A stretch of DNA of 64,000 bases, taken from Pontibacter deserti. GTDB taxonomy: Bacteria; Bacteroidota; Bacteroidia; Cytophagales; Hymenobacteraceae. The stretch lies in NCBI RefSeq assembly GCF_023630255.1, contig NZ_JALPRS010000001.1:1178001-1242000 (forward strand), in the 5' to 3' direction. The position numbers were made by a program, and so were the translations under genes. Within the stretch, counting starts at the first letter, position 1. Each line of letters opens with the position of its first letter. The notes below the pieces were generated by a model. It ran no database searches. It had not been told where the DNA came from and saw only the letters and a program-made list of their open reading frames with translations. Shown piece after piece: positions 52,552-61,989 of this stretch.

Positions 52552-54165
52552 ATGAAAGAATCTGGACATAAATCTCAAGTAGGTTTAGACAGCTTAGGTA
52601 TTAAAGAGGCGAAAGAAGTACTTTGGAACCTGAGTCCGGCTGAGCTGGTGGAAGAAGCCATTAAAAACGGCGAAGGTACCCTTACTGATACCGGTGCTCT
52701 TATGTGCGATACCGGTAAATTTACTGGTCGTTCTCCTAAAGACCGTTTTGTAGTAAAAGACGCTAAAACTGAAAATACAGTATGGTGGGGCGATATCAAC
52801 ATCGCTTTTGACCCTGAAAAATTCGATCAACTGCACGCTAAAATGGTCGACTTCCTGAAGGATCGCAAATTATATGTACGTGATGCTTATGCCGGTGCAC
52901 ACCCTGATTACCGCCTTAACCTACGTATAGTTAACACCCAGGCATGGCAGAACCTTTTCTGTAACAACATGTTCCTGCGCCTTACAGAAGAAGAAATAGC
53001 CAAACATACGCCGTCTTTCACTATAATATGCGCACCTGAGTTCCAGGCAGATCCTGAAGTAGATGGTACACGCCAGTCAAACTTCGCGATCATCAACTTT
53101 ACCAAGAACATGATCCTTATCGGTGGTACTGGTTATGCCGGCGAGATGAAGAAAGGTATATTTGGTGTGCTTAACTATATTCTTCCGCACGAGAAGAATA
53201 CGCTTTCTATGCACTGCTCTGCTAACGTAGGCCAGGATGGTGACACAGCCATTTTCTTTGGTCTTTCAGGTACAGGCAAAACTACACTTTCTGCTGATCC
53301 TAACCGTGGCCTGATTGGTGACGATGAGCATGGATGGGCCGAAGACAGTGTATTTAATTTTGAAGGTGGCTGCTATGCTAAAGTTATCGACCTGACACGT
53401 GAGAAAGAACCACAGATCTGGGATGCGATAAAGTTTGGTGCTATTGTAGAAAATACACGTTACCACGAAGGTACACGCACGGTAGATTATACGAACAGCT
53501 CAGTAACAGAGAATACCCGTACTGCCTACCCTATCAACCACATTGATAACGCAATAGAGCCATCAAGAGCAGATATTCCTAAGAACATCTTCTTCCTGAC
53601 AGCAGATGCGTTTGGTGTGTTACCTCCAATCTCAAAGTTGAATGCAAGCCAGGCGATGTACCACTTTATTTCTGGTTACACGGCTAAGGTAGCTGGTACT
53701 GAAGTTGGTATTACAGAGCCACAAACTACTTTCTCTGCTTGCTTCGGCGCTGCTTTCCTTCCACTACACCCTACAAAGTATGCTGAAATGCTTGGTAAGA
53801 AAATGGAAGAAAACAACGTAAATGTATGGTTGATTAACACAGGCTGGACTGGCGGACCTTATGGTGTTGGTTCACGTATGAAACTACCATATACACGTGC
53901 TATGATCACGGCTGCTTTAAACGGTGAGTTAAACGATGTTCATTATACTAAGCATCCTGTGTTCGGAGTAGAAATGCCTACATCTTGCCCTAATGTTCCT
54001 GCTGAAATCCTAAACCCTCGCAATACATGGGCTAATAAGGAAGAGTACGATGCAAAGGCAACAGACCTGGCAACTAAATTTGTGAAGAACTTCACGAAGT
54101 ATGCAAGCTTCGCTAGCGACGAGATCATGGCGGGAGCGCCTCAGGTTGAAGTTGTTCTAGACTAA
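52552..54165 (+). CDS. pckA: Phosphoenolpyruvate carboxykinase (ATP)
   Basis: Converts oxaloacetate and ATP to PEP, the entry step of gluconeogenesis, in the cytoplasm. The 537-residue length fits the ATP-dependent family. Seen: GKFTGRSPKDRFVVKD, NIAFDPEKFDQL, LHCSANVGQDGD-like SMHCSANVGQDGDTAIFFGL, the P-loop GLSGTGKTTLSADP at about 237-250, the kinase-2 IGDDEHGW with its metal-binding Asp residues, and TAYPINHIDNAIEPS. No sign of truncation. The gene has a leader of roughly 45-50 bases and a terminator of its own. Confidence 0.98.
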   Translation: MKESGHKSQVGLDSLGIKEAKEVLWNLSPAELVEEAIKNGEGTLTDTGALMCDTGKFTGRSPKDRFVVKDAKTENTVWWGDINIAFDPEKFDQLHAKMVDFLKDRKLYVRDAYAGAHPDYRLNLRIVNTQAWQNLFCNNMFLRLTEEEIAKHTPSFTIICAPEFQADPEVDGTRQSNFAIINFTKNMILIGGTGYAGEMKKGIFGVLNYILPHEKNTLSMHCSANVGQDGDTAIFFGLSGTGKTTLSADPNRGLIGDDEHGWAEDSVFNFEGGCYAKVIDLTREKEPQIWDAIKFGAIVENTRYHEGTRTVDYTNSSVTENTRTAYPINHIDNAIEPSRADIPKNIFFLTADAFGVLPPISKLNASQAMYHFISGYTAKVAGTEVGITEPQTTFSACFGAAFLPLHPTKYAEMLGKKMEENNVNVWLINTGWTGGPYGVGSRMKLPYTRAMITAALNGELNDVHYTKHPVFGVEMPTSCPNVPAEILNPRNTWANKEEYDAKATDLATKFVKNFTKYASFASDEIMAGAPQVEVVLD

Positions 54166-54181
54166 GTATAGATACCAATAC

Positions 54182-54220
54182 AAAAGCCCCGTTGCCATAA
54201 GCTGCGGGGCTTTTATTTTT
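54182..54220 (+). terminator. Rho-independent terminator of pckA
   Basis: AAAAGCCCCG - 13-base loop - CGGGGCTTTT followed by ATTTTT. Confidence 0.9.
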
Positions 54221-54329
54221 ATACTTGCGTATATTCAGTTAGTAGGCAAGCACCTTGCCACTGCTGTGCGAACTAATACGATAATTAGAGTAATTTTTTA
54301 ACAAATAACATTATAAACAATTAACAAGA

Positions 54330-55049
54330 GTGCACCTGTTTTATACTCCAGATATTACCTCTGAAATCTATACATTGAGCGAAGAAGAATCGAAGCACTG
54401 TACGCGTGTGTTACGTTTACAGCAAGGCGATACTGTTTATTTAGTAGATGGTGTAGGCGGGTTATATACAGCCATTATACAGGACAGTAACCAGAAGAGG
54501 TGCCAGCTGCAGGTAATTGACAAGCAGATAGAATACGGTAAACTGCCTTATATTTCGCATATAGCTGTAGCTCCTACAAAAAATATAGACCGCATGGAGT
54601 GGTTTGTAGAGAAGGCTGTTGAGATCGGAGTCAGTGAAATTACATTCCTGCTGTGTGATCATTCCGAACGAAAGCAACTACGTTTGGATAGGTTAGAGAA
54701 AATTGCCATCAGTGCCATGAAGCAATCACAGAAGGGTTATCTGCCGCTGCTGCACGACCTCACTCCTTTCCATAAATTTGTACAGAAATCCTTACACGAC
54801 CGTACATTTATTGCTCATTTAGAAGATGATGCTACCAAATCTATAAAGCATTACTTTCAGGTTGATCAGCCACATTGTATTATGATCGGACCGGAAGGAG
54901 ACTTCTCACCGGAAGAAATAAAAGCAGCCTATGCAGCAGGTATACGACCTGTTACACTTGGCGAAAGTCGTCTGCGCACCGAAACGGCAGCCCTTGTGGC
55001 CTGCCATACGTTACAGGTACTACACGAGATCTACTCAGCGTTAGACTGA
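54330..55049 (+). CDS. rsmE: 16S rRNA m3U1498 methyltransferase
   Basis: SAM-dependent SPOUT methyltransferase acting on helix 44 of assembled 30S subunits. The 239-residue product starts with GTG (MHLFYTPDI read-through) and has the N-terminal PUA-like part (HCTRVLRLQQGDTVYLVDGV GGLY) and the knotted C-terminal domain: RMEWFVEKAVEIGVSEITFL, ERKQLRLDRLEKIAISAMKQ SQKGYLP, the SAM loop IMIGPEGDFSPEEI and LGESRLRTETAALVACHTLQ. All are typical RsmE segments. The DUF4159 gene follows after 20 bases, so both are probably on one transcript. Confidence 0.95.
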   Translation: MHLFYTPDITSEIYTLSEEESKHCTRVLRLQQGDTVYLVDGVGGLYTAIIQDSNQKRCQLQVIDKQIEYGKLPYISHIAVAPTKNIDRMEWFVEKAVEIGVSEITFLLCDHSERKQLRLDRLEKIAISAMKQSQKGYLPLLHDLTPFHKFVQKSLHDRTFIAHLEDDATKSIKHYFQVDQPHCIMIGPEGDFSPEEIKAAYAAGIRPVTLGESRLRTETAALVACHTLQVLHEIYSALD

Positions 55050-55069
55050 TTATCTATAAACGATAGAAG

Positions 55070-55741
55070 ATGAAAAGAACCCTGCTCCTGCTGTGTATAC
55101 TGCTGCTAACTATACCTGCGATGGCACAACGTTATAGTTTAAAACTTGCCAAGCTAAAGTATAGCGGTGGCGGCGACTGGTATGCAAACAAAACATCAAT
55201 GCCCAACCTGATTAAGTTCTGTAACCAGAACCTGAACATGAACATTAAGCCTGATGAAGATGTAGTGGAAGTTGGTAGTCCGGAAATATTCAGCTACCCT
55301 TTCGTGCATATGACAGGCCATGGAAATGTGGTTTTCTCTGATGCAGAAGCTCAAAACCTAAGAAATTACCTGATAAGCGGAGGGTTCCTGCACATAGACG
55401 ACAACTATGGCTTAGACAAGTATATCCGGAAGGAAATGAAAAAAGTATTTCCAGAATATGAATTCATAGAATTACCTTTTGACCACCCGATTTATAAGCA
55501 GAAATATGCTTTCAAAAACGGCTTGCCTAAGATACACGAGCATGATAATAAGCCTCCGCAAGGCTTTGGCATCATACACAAAGGCCGGCTGGTGTGTTTT
55601 TATAGTTACGAAACCGACCTTGGCAATGGATGGGAAGATGCCGAAGTACACAACGATCCGGAAAATAAACGACGGGAAGCCCTGCAAATGGGCGCTAACA
55701 TTATCACCTATGCGCTTACACAGGGCAGCGGATTACAATAA
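55070..55741 (+). CDS. Secreted DUF4159 protein
   Basis: A 223-residue exported protein of unknown function. Signal peptide KRTLLLLCILLLTIPAMA, cleavage before QRYS. The body matches DUF4159: AKLKYSGGGDWYANKTSMPN LIKFCNQNLNM, SPEIFSYPFVHMTGHGNVVF, EAQNLRNYLISGGFLHIDDN YGLDKYIRKEMKKVFP, and FELPFDHPIY-like FIELPFDHPIYKQKYAF. The GGFLHIDDN loop and GHGNV turn recall a class I glutamine-amidotransferase-like flavodoxin fold, without an evident catalytic Cys. It is encoded downstream of rsmE, apparently in an operon. In other Bacteroidota DUF4159 genes sit near MoxR/BatA-type clusters, which are absent here. Confidence 0.88.
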   Translation: MKRTLLLLCILLLTIPAMAQRYSLKLAKLKYSGGGDWYANKTSMPNLIKFCNQNLNMNIKPDEDVVEVGSPEIFSYPFVHMTGHGNVVFSDAEAQNLRNYLISGGFLHIDDNYGLDKYIRKEMKKVFPEYEFIELPFDHPIYKQKYAFKNGLPKIHEHDNKPPQGFGIIHKGRLVCFYSYETDLGNGWEDAEVHNDPENKRREALQMGANIITYALTQGSGLQ

Positions 55742-55894
55742 AACAATTTCGAATTTTGATATAGTGAATGAGTGAATCTGTTTTGATCCGCAGAATGGTC
55801 AGAATTCATTTAATCAAATCGCAAGCAGATCCATTCGAAACTATTGTATGCCTCTTTTCTGAGACAAAACAATTTAACAATCAGCAATTAACAA
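55742..55894. repeat. Word-repeat spacer sharing a block with the 34.5 kb spacer
   Basis: AATTTCGAATTTTGA then, after TATAGTG, AATGAGTGA repeats the left arm of the spacer at 34,509. The right side has CAATTTAACAATCAGCAATT and AACAATTAA words like those at 17.6 kb. Pairing arms are weaker here than elsewhere. No gene is seen. Confidence 0.4.
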
Positions 55895-56386
55895 TTAATA
55901 CCTTCTGTTAAAGATCTCAGAAAGTATAAATGCGTCGCGGGCAGTAGTCGGGTTGCGAAGTATAGATGGGTCAAATTTGCGAAGTGTGGTGGTTGGTTTT
56001 ATGGTGTAGGGTTCAAAACTGGCTTTACGCTCTATAGGCGTCCGTTTAGGCATAAGCTGTTCTAAAGAGACGGCTTCAGGGGCTTTGTGTTCGTAAGTGC
56101 TTACTTTTGGCGATTCTACTGTTACAACTGGTGTTATAGTTTGCTCCAGGCGCTTTGTTTCTAATACTTTTGCCTGCTCTGCTTTAGGCTGCAATTCACG
56201 AAGAATATCTTCAAAAGACGTTACCGGAACCGGAGGCCGTTGGTGCGGTCTGGTTACAGGCGGTTCGTTCTCATCCCTAAACTTCTTTGGCTGGCTGTGG
56301 TCTTCTTTAAAATACTTTCTAAAAAAGCTAAAAAGAAAATAGCCAACTGCCAGTAGTATGTAGAATATGACCTTAAAATCTTCCAT
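55895..56386 (-). CDS. Hypothetical single-pass membrane protein
   Basis: Not recognised. From the ATG at 56386 the product has 163 residues: an N-terminal membrane anchor (FKVIFYILLAVGYFLFSFF), a basic stop-transfer RKYFKEDHSQPKKFRDENE and then a proline-rich, probably disordered cytoplasmic region (PPVTRPHQRPPVPVTSFEDI LREL). The end is more ordered: KFDPSILRNPTTARDAFILS EIFNRRY, a short motif which looks conserved-like. It is divergent from smc, with the smc promoter box in between, and convergent with the DUF4159 gene. Confidence 0.65.
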   Translation of the reverse strand: MEDFKVIFYILLAVGYFLFSFFRKYFKEDHSQPKKFRDENEPPVTRPHQRPPVPVTSFEDILRELQPKAEQAKVLETKRLEQTITPVVTVESPKVSTYEHKAPEAVSLEQLMPKRTPIERKASFEPYTIKPTTTLRKFDPSILRNPTTARDAFILSEIFNRRY

Positions 56387-56524
56387 CAGCATGTCGTGTT
56401 ACCAAATATAGCAATTTTAAAGTATAAATAGCTACAAGCTTTAGTTGACCCTTTGCAAAGTATAGATTTCCTAAAAACTATAGTTTATCCTGCCATATAC
56501 TGTCTTAGATACGAGAATTAGTCT

Positions 56525-56532
56525 TATTTTTG
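56525..56532 (+). promoter_or_regulatory. TAnnTTTG -7 box of smc
   Basis: TATTTTTG, exact match, 32 bases before the ATG at 56565. Confidence 0.6.
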
Positions 56533-56564
56533 AGATTAGAATTCAGTGTTTCTGCTTTTAGCTA

Positions 56565-59500
56565 ATGCAAGTATCAAGATTAGAGATTAAAGGCTTCAAG
56601 AGTTTCGGTGATCGCGTGGTCATCAACTTCGATGAAGGTATAACCGGAATTGTTGGTCCGAACGGCTGCGGTAAGTCTAACGTGGTGGATGCCATCCGTT
56701 GGGTGTTGGGTGAACAGAAAACGCGAAACCTGCGCTCCGATAAAATGGAGAACGTGATATTTAACGGTTCCAAAACCCGCAAGCCGGTGCAGATGGCCGA
56801 AGTATCTATCACGTTTGATAACAACCGTGGCGTATTGCCAACAGAATACTCACAGGTTACAGTTACCCGCCGCTACCACCGTTCCGGCGACAGCGAATAT
56901 TTGCTGAATGGTGTGCCCTGCCGACTGAAAGACATTAACGAACTCTTCCTGGATACTGGTATAGGCTCAGACAGCTATGCGATCATCGAATTGAAGATGG
57001 TAGATGAGATCCTGAACGATAAGGAGAACTCTCGCCGTTTGTTGTTCGAAGAAGCTGCCGGTATCTCTAAATTCCGTGTTCGTAAAAAGCAGACGCTTAA
57101 AAAACTGGAAGAAACTGATGCTGACCTGGAGCGCGTGGAAGACGTATTGTTCGAGATCGGCAAGAATATGAAAACGCTGGAACGACAGGCTAAACAAGCA
57201 ATTAAGTATTTCCAGTTAAAGGAAGACTATAAGAAGCATAGCCTGGAGTTTGCCCGCCGTAACATAAGCCAATACCAGCAGACTATGGAGCGCCTGGAGC
57301 AGGACGTACAGCGCGAAACAGCCTTAAAAGAAGACTACGTTGGTGCTGTAACAGAAGCTGAAGATGCCATAGCTGACCAGAAAGAAGAACTGAACCGCAC
57401 ACAGGAACAGCTTGGCGAAATGCAGAAAACCATGCAGGTGCAAACCGCTAAACTGCGCCAGCTGGAGAATGATATTAAACTGAAAGCCGAGCGCAGCACT
57501 TTCCTGAAAGAACGTATTCAGCAACTACGCCAGCAAATAAGCCAGGATTCCTCGAACGTTGAGCATATACAGGAAAGTATAGTTGAGCTGCGTGAAGAAC
57601 TGGATAATGTGCAGGAGCAATTTGGTACTGCCGAAGAACAGGTACAGGCGCTGAAAGAACAATTGCAGGAAGCCAATGAACAGAAGCAAACCTTACAGGA
57701 TTCTTTCCAGGACTTGAGCCTGCAGCACCGCGACAAGCAGAACGCCGTTTTCCAGCACCACAAGCAGCTGGAGATCAGTAATGTGCAGATTCAAAGTATA
57801 GTTTCGGACCTGAACCGCATGGAACAGGAACAGCTTACTGCCGATGAAGATGCACAGCTGTTAGCCGAACAGCTACAGGAAGCACAGGAGCTACTGGAAA
57901 ATACAACTACAGAACTGGTAAGCCTGCAGGCCAAAGAAGAAACCCTGCTGCAGAACATCGAGAAAACGGAGCTGGATATTGAAACGCTGAAAGAGCAGCT
58001 GGTAGACCTGAACCGTACCCGGGATGCTAAACAAAACCAATATCACTTGACCAAATCGCTGGTTGAGAACATGGAAGGATTTCCGGAAGCGATTAAGTTT
58101 CTGGCGCAGTCTGGTAACTGGCAGAAGCCGGCCCCACTCCTTTCGGATATTATAGTTTGCGAGCCTGCCTATAAAGGGCTTATAGAAAGCTACCTGGAGC
58201 CCTACATGAACTTCTTTGTTGTGGATGACTTACAGGATGCCTTGGATGCCGTGGAGCTGCTGAAGAGCCAGAATAAGGGCCGGGCGAACTTTATTATACT
58301 TTCTGAGATCGAAGAGCTCGAGCCGACGGCAACTTTTACCGAAGGAGACTTAAAAGCTGCTTACGAAGTAGTAAAAGCCGACAAGAAGTACAGCGACCTG
58401 ATGAAGTACATGCTGAACAATGTATACATCAGCGATGATGTAGACCTGTATGATACCGACTATAAAACAATATTGCTGAAAGATGGCTCTGCTATTAAGA
58501 AGCCATTGAGCTTATCTGGTGGTTCAGTGGGTGTGCTGGATGGTAACCGTTTAGGCCGTAAACAGAACCTGGAAACACTGGCTAAGGAAGTGGAAGAACT
58601 GGTAAAGCAGGCTGACCTGATGCAAAGCCGTGTAAATGCCCAGCAACAGATACTGCTAAACTATAAAAGTGAATCGCAGAAAGAGCGCATTAAGGAGCTG
58701 GAGCGTGAGGTAGCCAAGCAGCAACAGGAGCTGCTAACTATACGCATTAAGTACGAACAGCACCAGCAGAACCGCCGCAACTATACTCAAAAGAAAGAAG
58801 AATTACTTCAGCGCAAAGATGAACTGAGCAAACTTGCCTTGGAAATGTCGCCGGTGGCAGAGTCTGACCAGCAGGAACTAAAGCGCCTGGAGGAAGAACT
58901 GGCTGTTTATACTTCCCAACTTAACCGCCAGCAGGAACAGATCGCTGTGATAAATGGCATGTATAACCAGGAGAATATCCAGTTTCACCAGTTAAAGAAC
59001 CGCTTTGCCAGTTTACAACAGGAGATCAGCTATAAGCAGAAAACAGTTGAAACGAACCAGGAACGCATTGAGAATCTGAAGCAGGAAATGGCCAAAGCCG
59101 AGGAGGAAACTACTATAGCCAATAGCTTTATTGAAGAGAACGAAGCTATAGTTGAGCAGATGACCGAAGCACGCCGCGAATTCGGGTATGAGCTGGAAGC
59201 CATCGAGAAAAAATACTTCAGTCTGCGTGGTGAGCTCGACGAGAAAGACAAAACTATACGCGAACTGCAGCGCAAGCGCCAGAATGCAGACGAATTACTG
59301 ATGCGTATGCAGCAGGCCCTGAATGATACAAAAATTAAACTGGTGTCTGTACAGGAACGTTTGGCAGTGGAATTCAACATCGAGACGGAAGACCTGAATC
59401 TCCCAGCCGACGAAAGTATAGAATTGGTTACCGAAGACTTAGGTAAGTATATTTCTGAGCTCCGTAATGCTATCGACAAAATGGGCCCGGTGAATGCAAT

Positions 59501-60086
59501 GGCTGCTGAAGCTTATGTAGAGATTGAAGAGCGTAACAAGTTTATAACCGAGCAGCGCAACGACCTGGTAAACGCCAAGAACACCCTGATCGATACGATT
59601 AATGAGATTGATACCGTAGCGAAAGAGAAATTCTTGGAGTCGTTTAACGAGATCAAGAGCAACTTTATACGTGTATTCCGCAGCCTGTTTACCGACGAAG
59701 ATAATTGCGACCTTGTAATTACGGATCCGAGCAACCCGCTGGAATCTAAAATTGAGATCATGGCACAGCCGAAGGGTAAGCGACCGTTAACTATAAACCA
59801 GCTTTCTGGTGGTGAAAAAACACTTACGGCAATTTCATTGCTTTTCGCTATCTACCTGTTAAAGCCGGCTCCGTTCTGTATCTTTGATGAGGTAGATGCA
59901 CCGCTGGATGATGCCAACATTGACAAGTTCAATAATATTATCCGTACTTTCTCCAACGATTCGCAGTTTATAGTTGTAACGCACAACAAACGCACAATGG
60001 CCTCTACGGATGTAATGTATGGCATCACGATGATCGAAGCTGGTATATCCAGAGTTATACCTGTAGACCTGCGTCAGATAGCCTAA
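56565..60086 (+). CDS. smc: Chromosome segregation ATPase SMC
   Basis: Core of bacterial condensin. The 1173-residue length is standard. The N-terminal ATPase half has Walker A IVGPNGCGKSNVVDAIRWVL GEQ at about 29-51 and the start MQVSRLEIKGFKSFGDRVVI. Two long coiled coils (about 170-510 and 670-1010) flank a hinge at about 520-650 (GNWQKPAPLLSDIIVCEPAY; LSLSGGSVGVLDGNRLGRKQ ). The C-terminal half has signature LSGGEKTLTAISLLFAIYLL, Walker B PFCIFDEVDAPLDDANIDKF and the D-loop/H-loop VVTHNKRTM. ScpA and ScpB are not adjacent. It has its own promoter box and terminator. Confidence 0.98.
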   Translation: MQVSRLEIKGFKSFGDRVVINFDEGITGIVGPNGCGKSNVVDAIRWVLGEQKTRNLRSDKMENVIFNGSKTRKPVQMAEVSITFDNNRGVLPTEYSQVTVTRRYHRSGDSEYLLNGVPCRLKDINELFLDTGIGSDSYAIIELKMVDEILNDKENSRRLLFEEAAGISKFRVRKKQTLKKLEETDADLERVEDVLFEIGKNMKTLERQAKQAIKYFQLKEDYKKHSLEFARRNISQYQQTMERLEQDVQRETALKEDYVGAVTEAEDAIADQKEELNRTQEQLGEMQKTMQVQTAKLRQLENDIKLKAERSTFLKERIQQLRQQISQDSSNVEHIQESIVELREELDNVQEQFGTAEEQVQALKEQLQEANEQKQTLQDSFQDLSLQHRDKQNAVFQHHKQLEISNVQIQSIVSDLNRMEQEQLTADEDAQLLAEQLQEAQELLENTTTELVSLQAKEETLLQNIEKTELDIETLKEQLVDLNRTRDAKQNQYHLTKSLVENMEGFPEAIKFLAQSGNWQKPAPLLSDIIVCEPAYKGLIESYLEPYMNFFVVDDLQDALDAVELLKSQNKGRANFIILSEIEELEPTATFTEGDLKAAYEVVKADKKYSDLMKYMLNNVYISDDVDLYDTDYKTILLKDGSAIKKPLSLSGGSVGVLDGNRLGRKQNLETLAKEVEELVKQADLMQSRVNAQQQILLNYKSESQKERIKELEREVAKQQQELLTIRIKYEQHQQNRRNYTQKKEELLQRKDELSKLALEMSPVAESDQQELKRLEEELAVYTSQLNRQQEQIAVINGMYNQENIQFHQLKNRFASLQQEISYKQKTVETNQERIENLKQEMAKAEEETTIANSFIEENEAIVEQMTEARREFGYELEAIEKKYFSLRGELDEKDKTIRELQRKRQNADELLMRMQQALNDTKIKLVSVQERLAVEFNIETEDLNLPADESIELVTEDLGKYISELRNAIDKMGPVNAMAAEAYVEIEERNKFITEQRNDLVNAKNTLIDTINEIDTVAKEKFLESFNEIKSNFIRVFRSLFTDEDNCDLVITDPSNPLESKIEIMAQPKGKRPLTINQLSGGEKTLTAISLLFAIYLLKPAPFCIFDEVDAPLDDANIDKFNNIIRTFSNDSQFIVVTHNKRTMASTDVMYGITMIEAGISRVIPVDLRQIA

Positions 60087-60106
60087 AGCATAGCTTAGTA
60101 TAAAAC

Positions 60107-60145
60107 AAAAAGAGCTCCTGAAGTATAAACTCAGGTGCTCTTTTT
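60107..60145. terminator. Bidirectional terminator after smc, shared 12-mer loop
   Basis: AAAAAGAGC and TCCTGA pair with TCAGG and GCTCTTTTT. The loop region is AAGTATAAACTC (60121-60132), identical to the loops at 14,642 (reverse complement) and 63,698. Confidence 0.82.
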
Positions 60146-60163
60146 AATTCATGTAAGTATGTC

Positions 60164-60514
60164 TTATGCTACTGCATCAATTTCCTTCTGTACCTTCTTT
60201 GTCAATTTAGCTTTAACTAAACCATAACTCTGCTTAACATAAGTCTCCCACTCTATATCTGCAAGGCCACCCCACTCCTGCACATTCACCCATTTGTTGC
60301 GTGCCATGTACGGTGCAGGTATAATAAGGGGTCTGGCTGCCATTTCATCAAACTCTTCATCAGTTACCTTAAAAGAAACTGAATGCGGTGGATCTATACT
60401 TGTTACACAAAACATCTTCTCACCAACTAAAAAGCAAAGGTCTGCACCCCACTTAATATCTTCTGTTACACCTGGCAAACTCAGGCACAATGTACGTAGC
60501 TCTTCAATATTCAC
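60164..60514 (-). CDS. MmcQ/YjbR family protein, second copy
   Basis: A 116-residue CyaY-like-fold protein with the same design as the one at 21,303: MNIEELRTLCLSLPGVTEDI KWGADLCFLVGEKMFCVTSI, then SFKVTDEEFDEMAARPLIIP APYMARNKWVNV and ETYVKQSYGLVKAKLTKKVQ KEID. The R-N-K-W-V segment matches the family's conserved tryptophan turn. By eye the two copies are only moderately similar, so the duplication is old or the genes were acquired separately. Function unknown. Convergent with smc; the acyltransferase lies 33 bases upstream on the same strand. Confidence 0.85.
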   Translation of the reverse strand: MNIEELRTLCLSLPGVTEDIKWGADLCFLVGEKMFCVTSIDPPHSVSFKVTDEEFDEMAARPLIIPAPYMARNKWVNVQEWGGLADIEWETYVKQSYGLVKAKLTKKVQKEIDAVA

Positions 60515-60547
60515 TTTGTAAATTTTATAATTTCCAGAATTTCTGAC

Positions 60548-61099
60548 TTACTTAACTCCATGCTCAGGGAATTTGGCTGTTTTAGTCCGATAAAAAGCCA
60601 TAATCTCTTCCATGTCTGCTTCAATGTCACCGGTAGGATAAAAGGTTGGACCAATACCTGCTTCTTTTTTAGCATAATCCAAATAGCCAAGTACAATAGG
60701 TACGCCAGCCCCTAAAGCCACATAGTAAAAGCCCCTGCGCCAGCGTGGCTGGTATTTTCTCGTTCCTTCGGGAGTAACCAGTACACACATATCACCGGGA
60801 GTTTCTTTAATAATACGGATCATCGCATCTACCATTTTGGTGTTCTTAGAGCGATCAATCGGCAAAGCTCCCATAGCTTTAAGCAACGAACCGAAAGGAA
60901 ACACCATAAACTCTTTCTTAATGGTAAAGCGTATTGGCGCATCCATCAGGTAAAAAGCGGCGCGGGCATAAATAAAGTCCCAGTTACTGGTATGAGGTGC
61001 CGCCACCATTACACTGCGGCGGTTTTCAGGTGTTAAGTTGCCGTTCAGTTTCCAGCCGGAAACTTTAAAAATAAATTTTGCTAGTAATTTGCCGATCAT
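60548..61099 (-). CDS. 1-acyl-glycerol-3-phosphate acyltransferase-like (PlsC family)
   Basis: A 183-residue membrane-associated acyltransferase. The catalytic HX4D is H36-TSNW-D41 in VAAPHTSNWDFIY, motif II FTIKKEFMVFPFGSLLKAMG ALPIDR, and the substrate motif PEGTR at 110-114. The HTSNWDF variant and small size mark the subgroup seen in many Bacteroidota and proteobacteria, whose acceptor may be lysophosphatidate or an ornithine-type lipid. It precedes a YjbR gene and follows an outer-membrane protein gene, all on the minus strand with gaps of 33 and 93 bases. Acceptor uncertain. Confidence 0.88.
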   Translation of the reverse strand: MIGKLLAKFIFKVSGWKLNGNLTPENRRSVMVAAPHTSNWDFIYARAAFYLMDAPIRFTIKKEFMVFPFGSLLKAMGALPIDRSKNTKMVDAMIRIIKETPGDMCVLVTPEGTRKYQPRWRRGFYYVALGAGVPIVLGYLDYAKKEAGIGPTFYPTGDIEADMEEIMAFYRTKTAKFPEHGVK

Positions 61100-61192
61100 G
61101 TGGGTGTTTATACAACCAGAAAAATAACTTTCTATAAAGTTATACTTCTCTGGGTTCTATCAGAATGTATAAATACACACAATAAAGCGTAT

Positions 61193-61819
61193 TTACAAAC
61201 CTATCTTTATTACGTGCGCTCGCTTACGTAGCAGATAAGCCTGGAACCCAACTCCTACCATCGGTCCGAAAGTAGAATAAATCTGGTCGTTTTTTTTCTG
61301 ACGGAAATAACGGAACGATAGAAGCGGCTCAATAGAAAACTTCTCATTAAAGAAAAAAGCATATCCAACTCCTACAGAACCTTCTAACAAGTTGGATTGG
61401 AAACCATCAGAGAAATTGTGTTTACCAACGCTGGCTCCCGCTTCACCAAATACCCCGTTATCGAGGTAATAGCGAACGAAAGGGCCTGCCATAAAATAAG
61501 TTTCTTTGAAGGGTTCCTGCTCCGGATCAGAAGTTACTTTTGTGTTTTCGTGAAATAGGTTCAGGTTTAAGCCAACAGCAAAGTCATTCATAATAAAATA
61601 ACCATTCTTAGACTGTAGGTTAACTTGAATTAGTCTCCCATCTTCCTGCGCGCCATTAGCTGTAAACAGGTTATCAGATGTTTTGTAGGCAAAGCCGCTT
61701 AATGTTCCTCCAATAAGTATAGACCCGTGCTTCACTTTAGCTTTAAACATGAAGCTTTCATTTTCCTGGGCAATTACAAAAGAAGGGAGTAATAATAAGA
61801 GGAGTAAAAGTTTTTTCAT
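61193..61819 (-). CDS. Outer-membrane beta-barrel protein
   Basis: A 208-residue protein with signal peptide KKLLLLLLLLPSFVIA (cleavage before QENE). The mature part alternates hydrophobic residues in strand-like stretches (HGSILIGGTLSGFAYKTS, MAGPFVRYYLDNGVFGEAGA SVGKHNF, GSVGVGYAFFFNEKFSIEPL LSFRYF, GPMVGVGFQAYLLRK), as in eight-stranded OmpW/OmpX-like barrels. Unlike many barrels it ends in basic RKRAHVIKIGL, not an aromatic. Role unknown. Single gene with a 170-base AT-rich spacer upstream in which I see no clear motif. Confidence 0.78.
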   Translation of the reverse strand: MKKLLLLLLLLPSFVIAQENESFMFKAKVKHGSILIGGTLSGFAYKTSDNLFTANGAQEDGRLIQVNLQSKNGYFIMNDFAVGLNLNLFHENTKVTSDPEQEPFKETYFMAGPFVRYYLDNGVFGEAGASVGKHNFSDGFQSNLLEGSVGVGYAFFFNEKFSIEPLLSFRYFRQKKNDQIYSTFGPMVGVGFQAYLLRKRAHVIKIGL

Positions 61820-61989
61820 ATGCTATAAAGGGTGTGGGCTGAATAAGCATATGTACGCACATCTTATAAAAAGATTTACATTTTAACTATAATTTTTTAA
61901 ATAGCAAGTATAATTATTTGCTTACCAAAGTAATAAGTAAGTCTTAAAACTATTTTGTAGTGCATGCAGGTAATATATACTATTGATAA

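Noticed and set aside
57518..57763. Cys/Ser-rich minus-strand frames inside smc and other genes
   Set aside because: Cys/Ser-rich products are what the antisense of coiled-coil Gln/Glu codons produces; no independent support.
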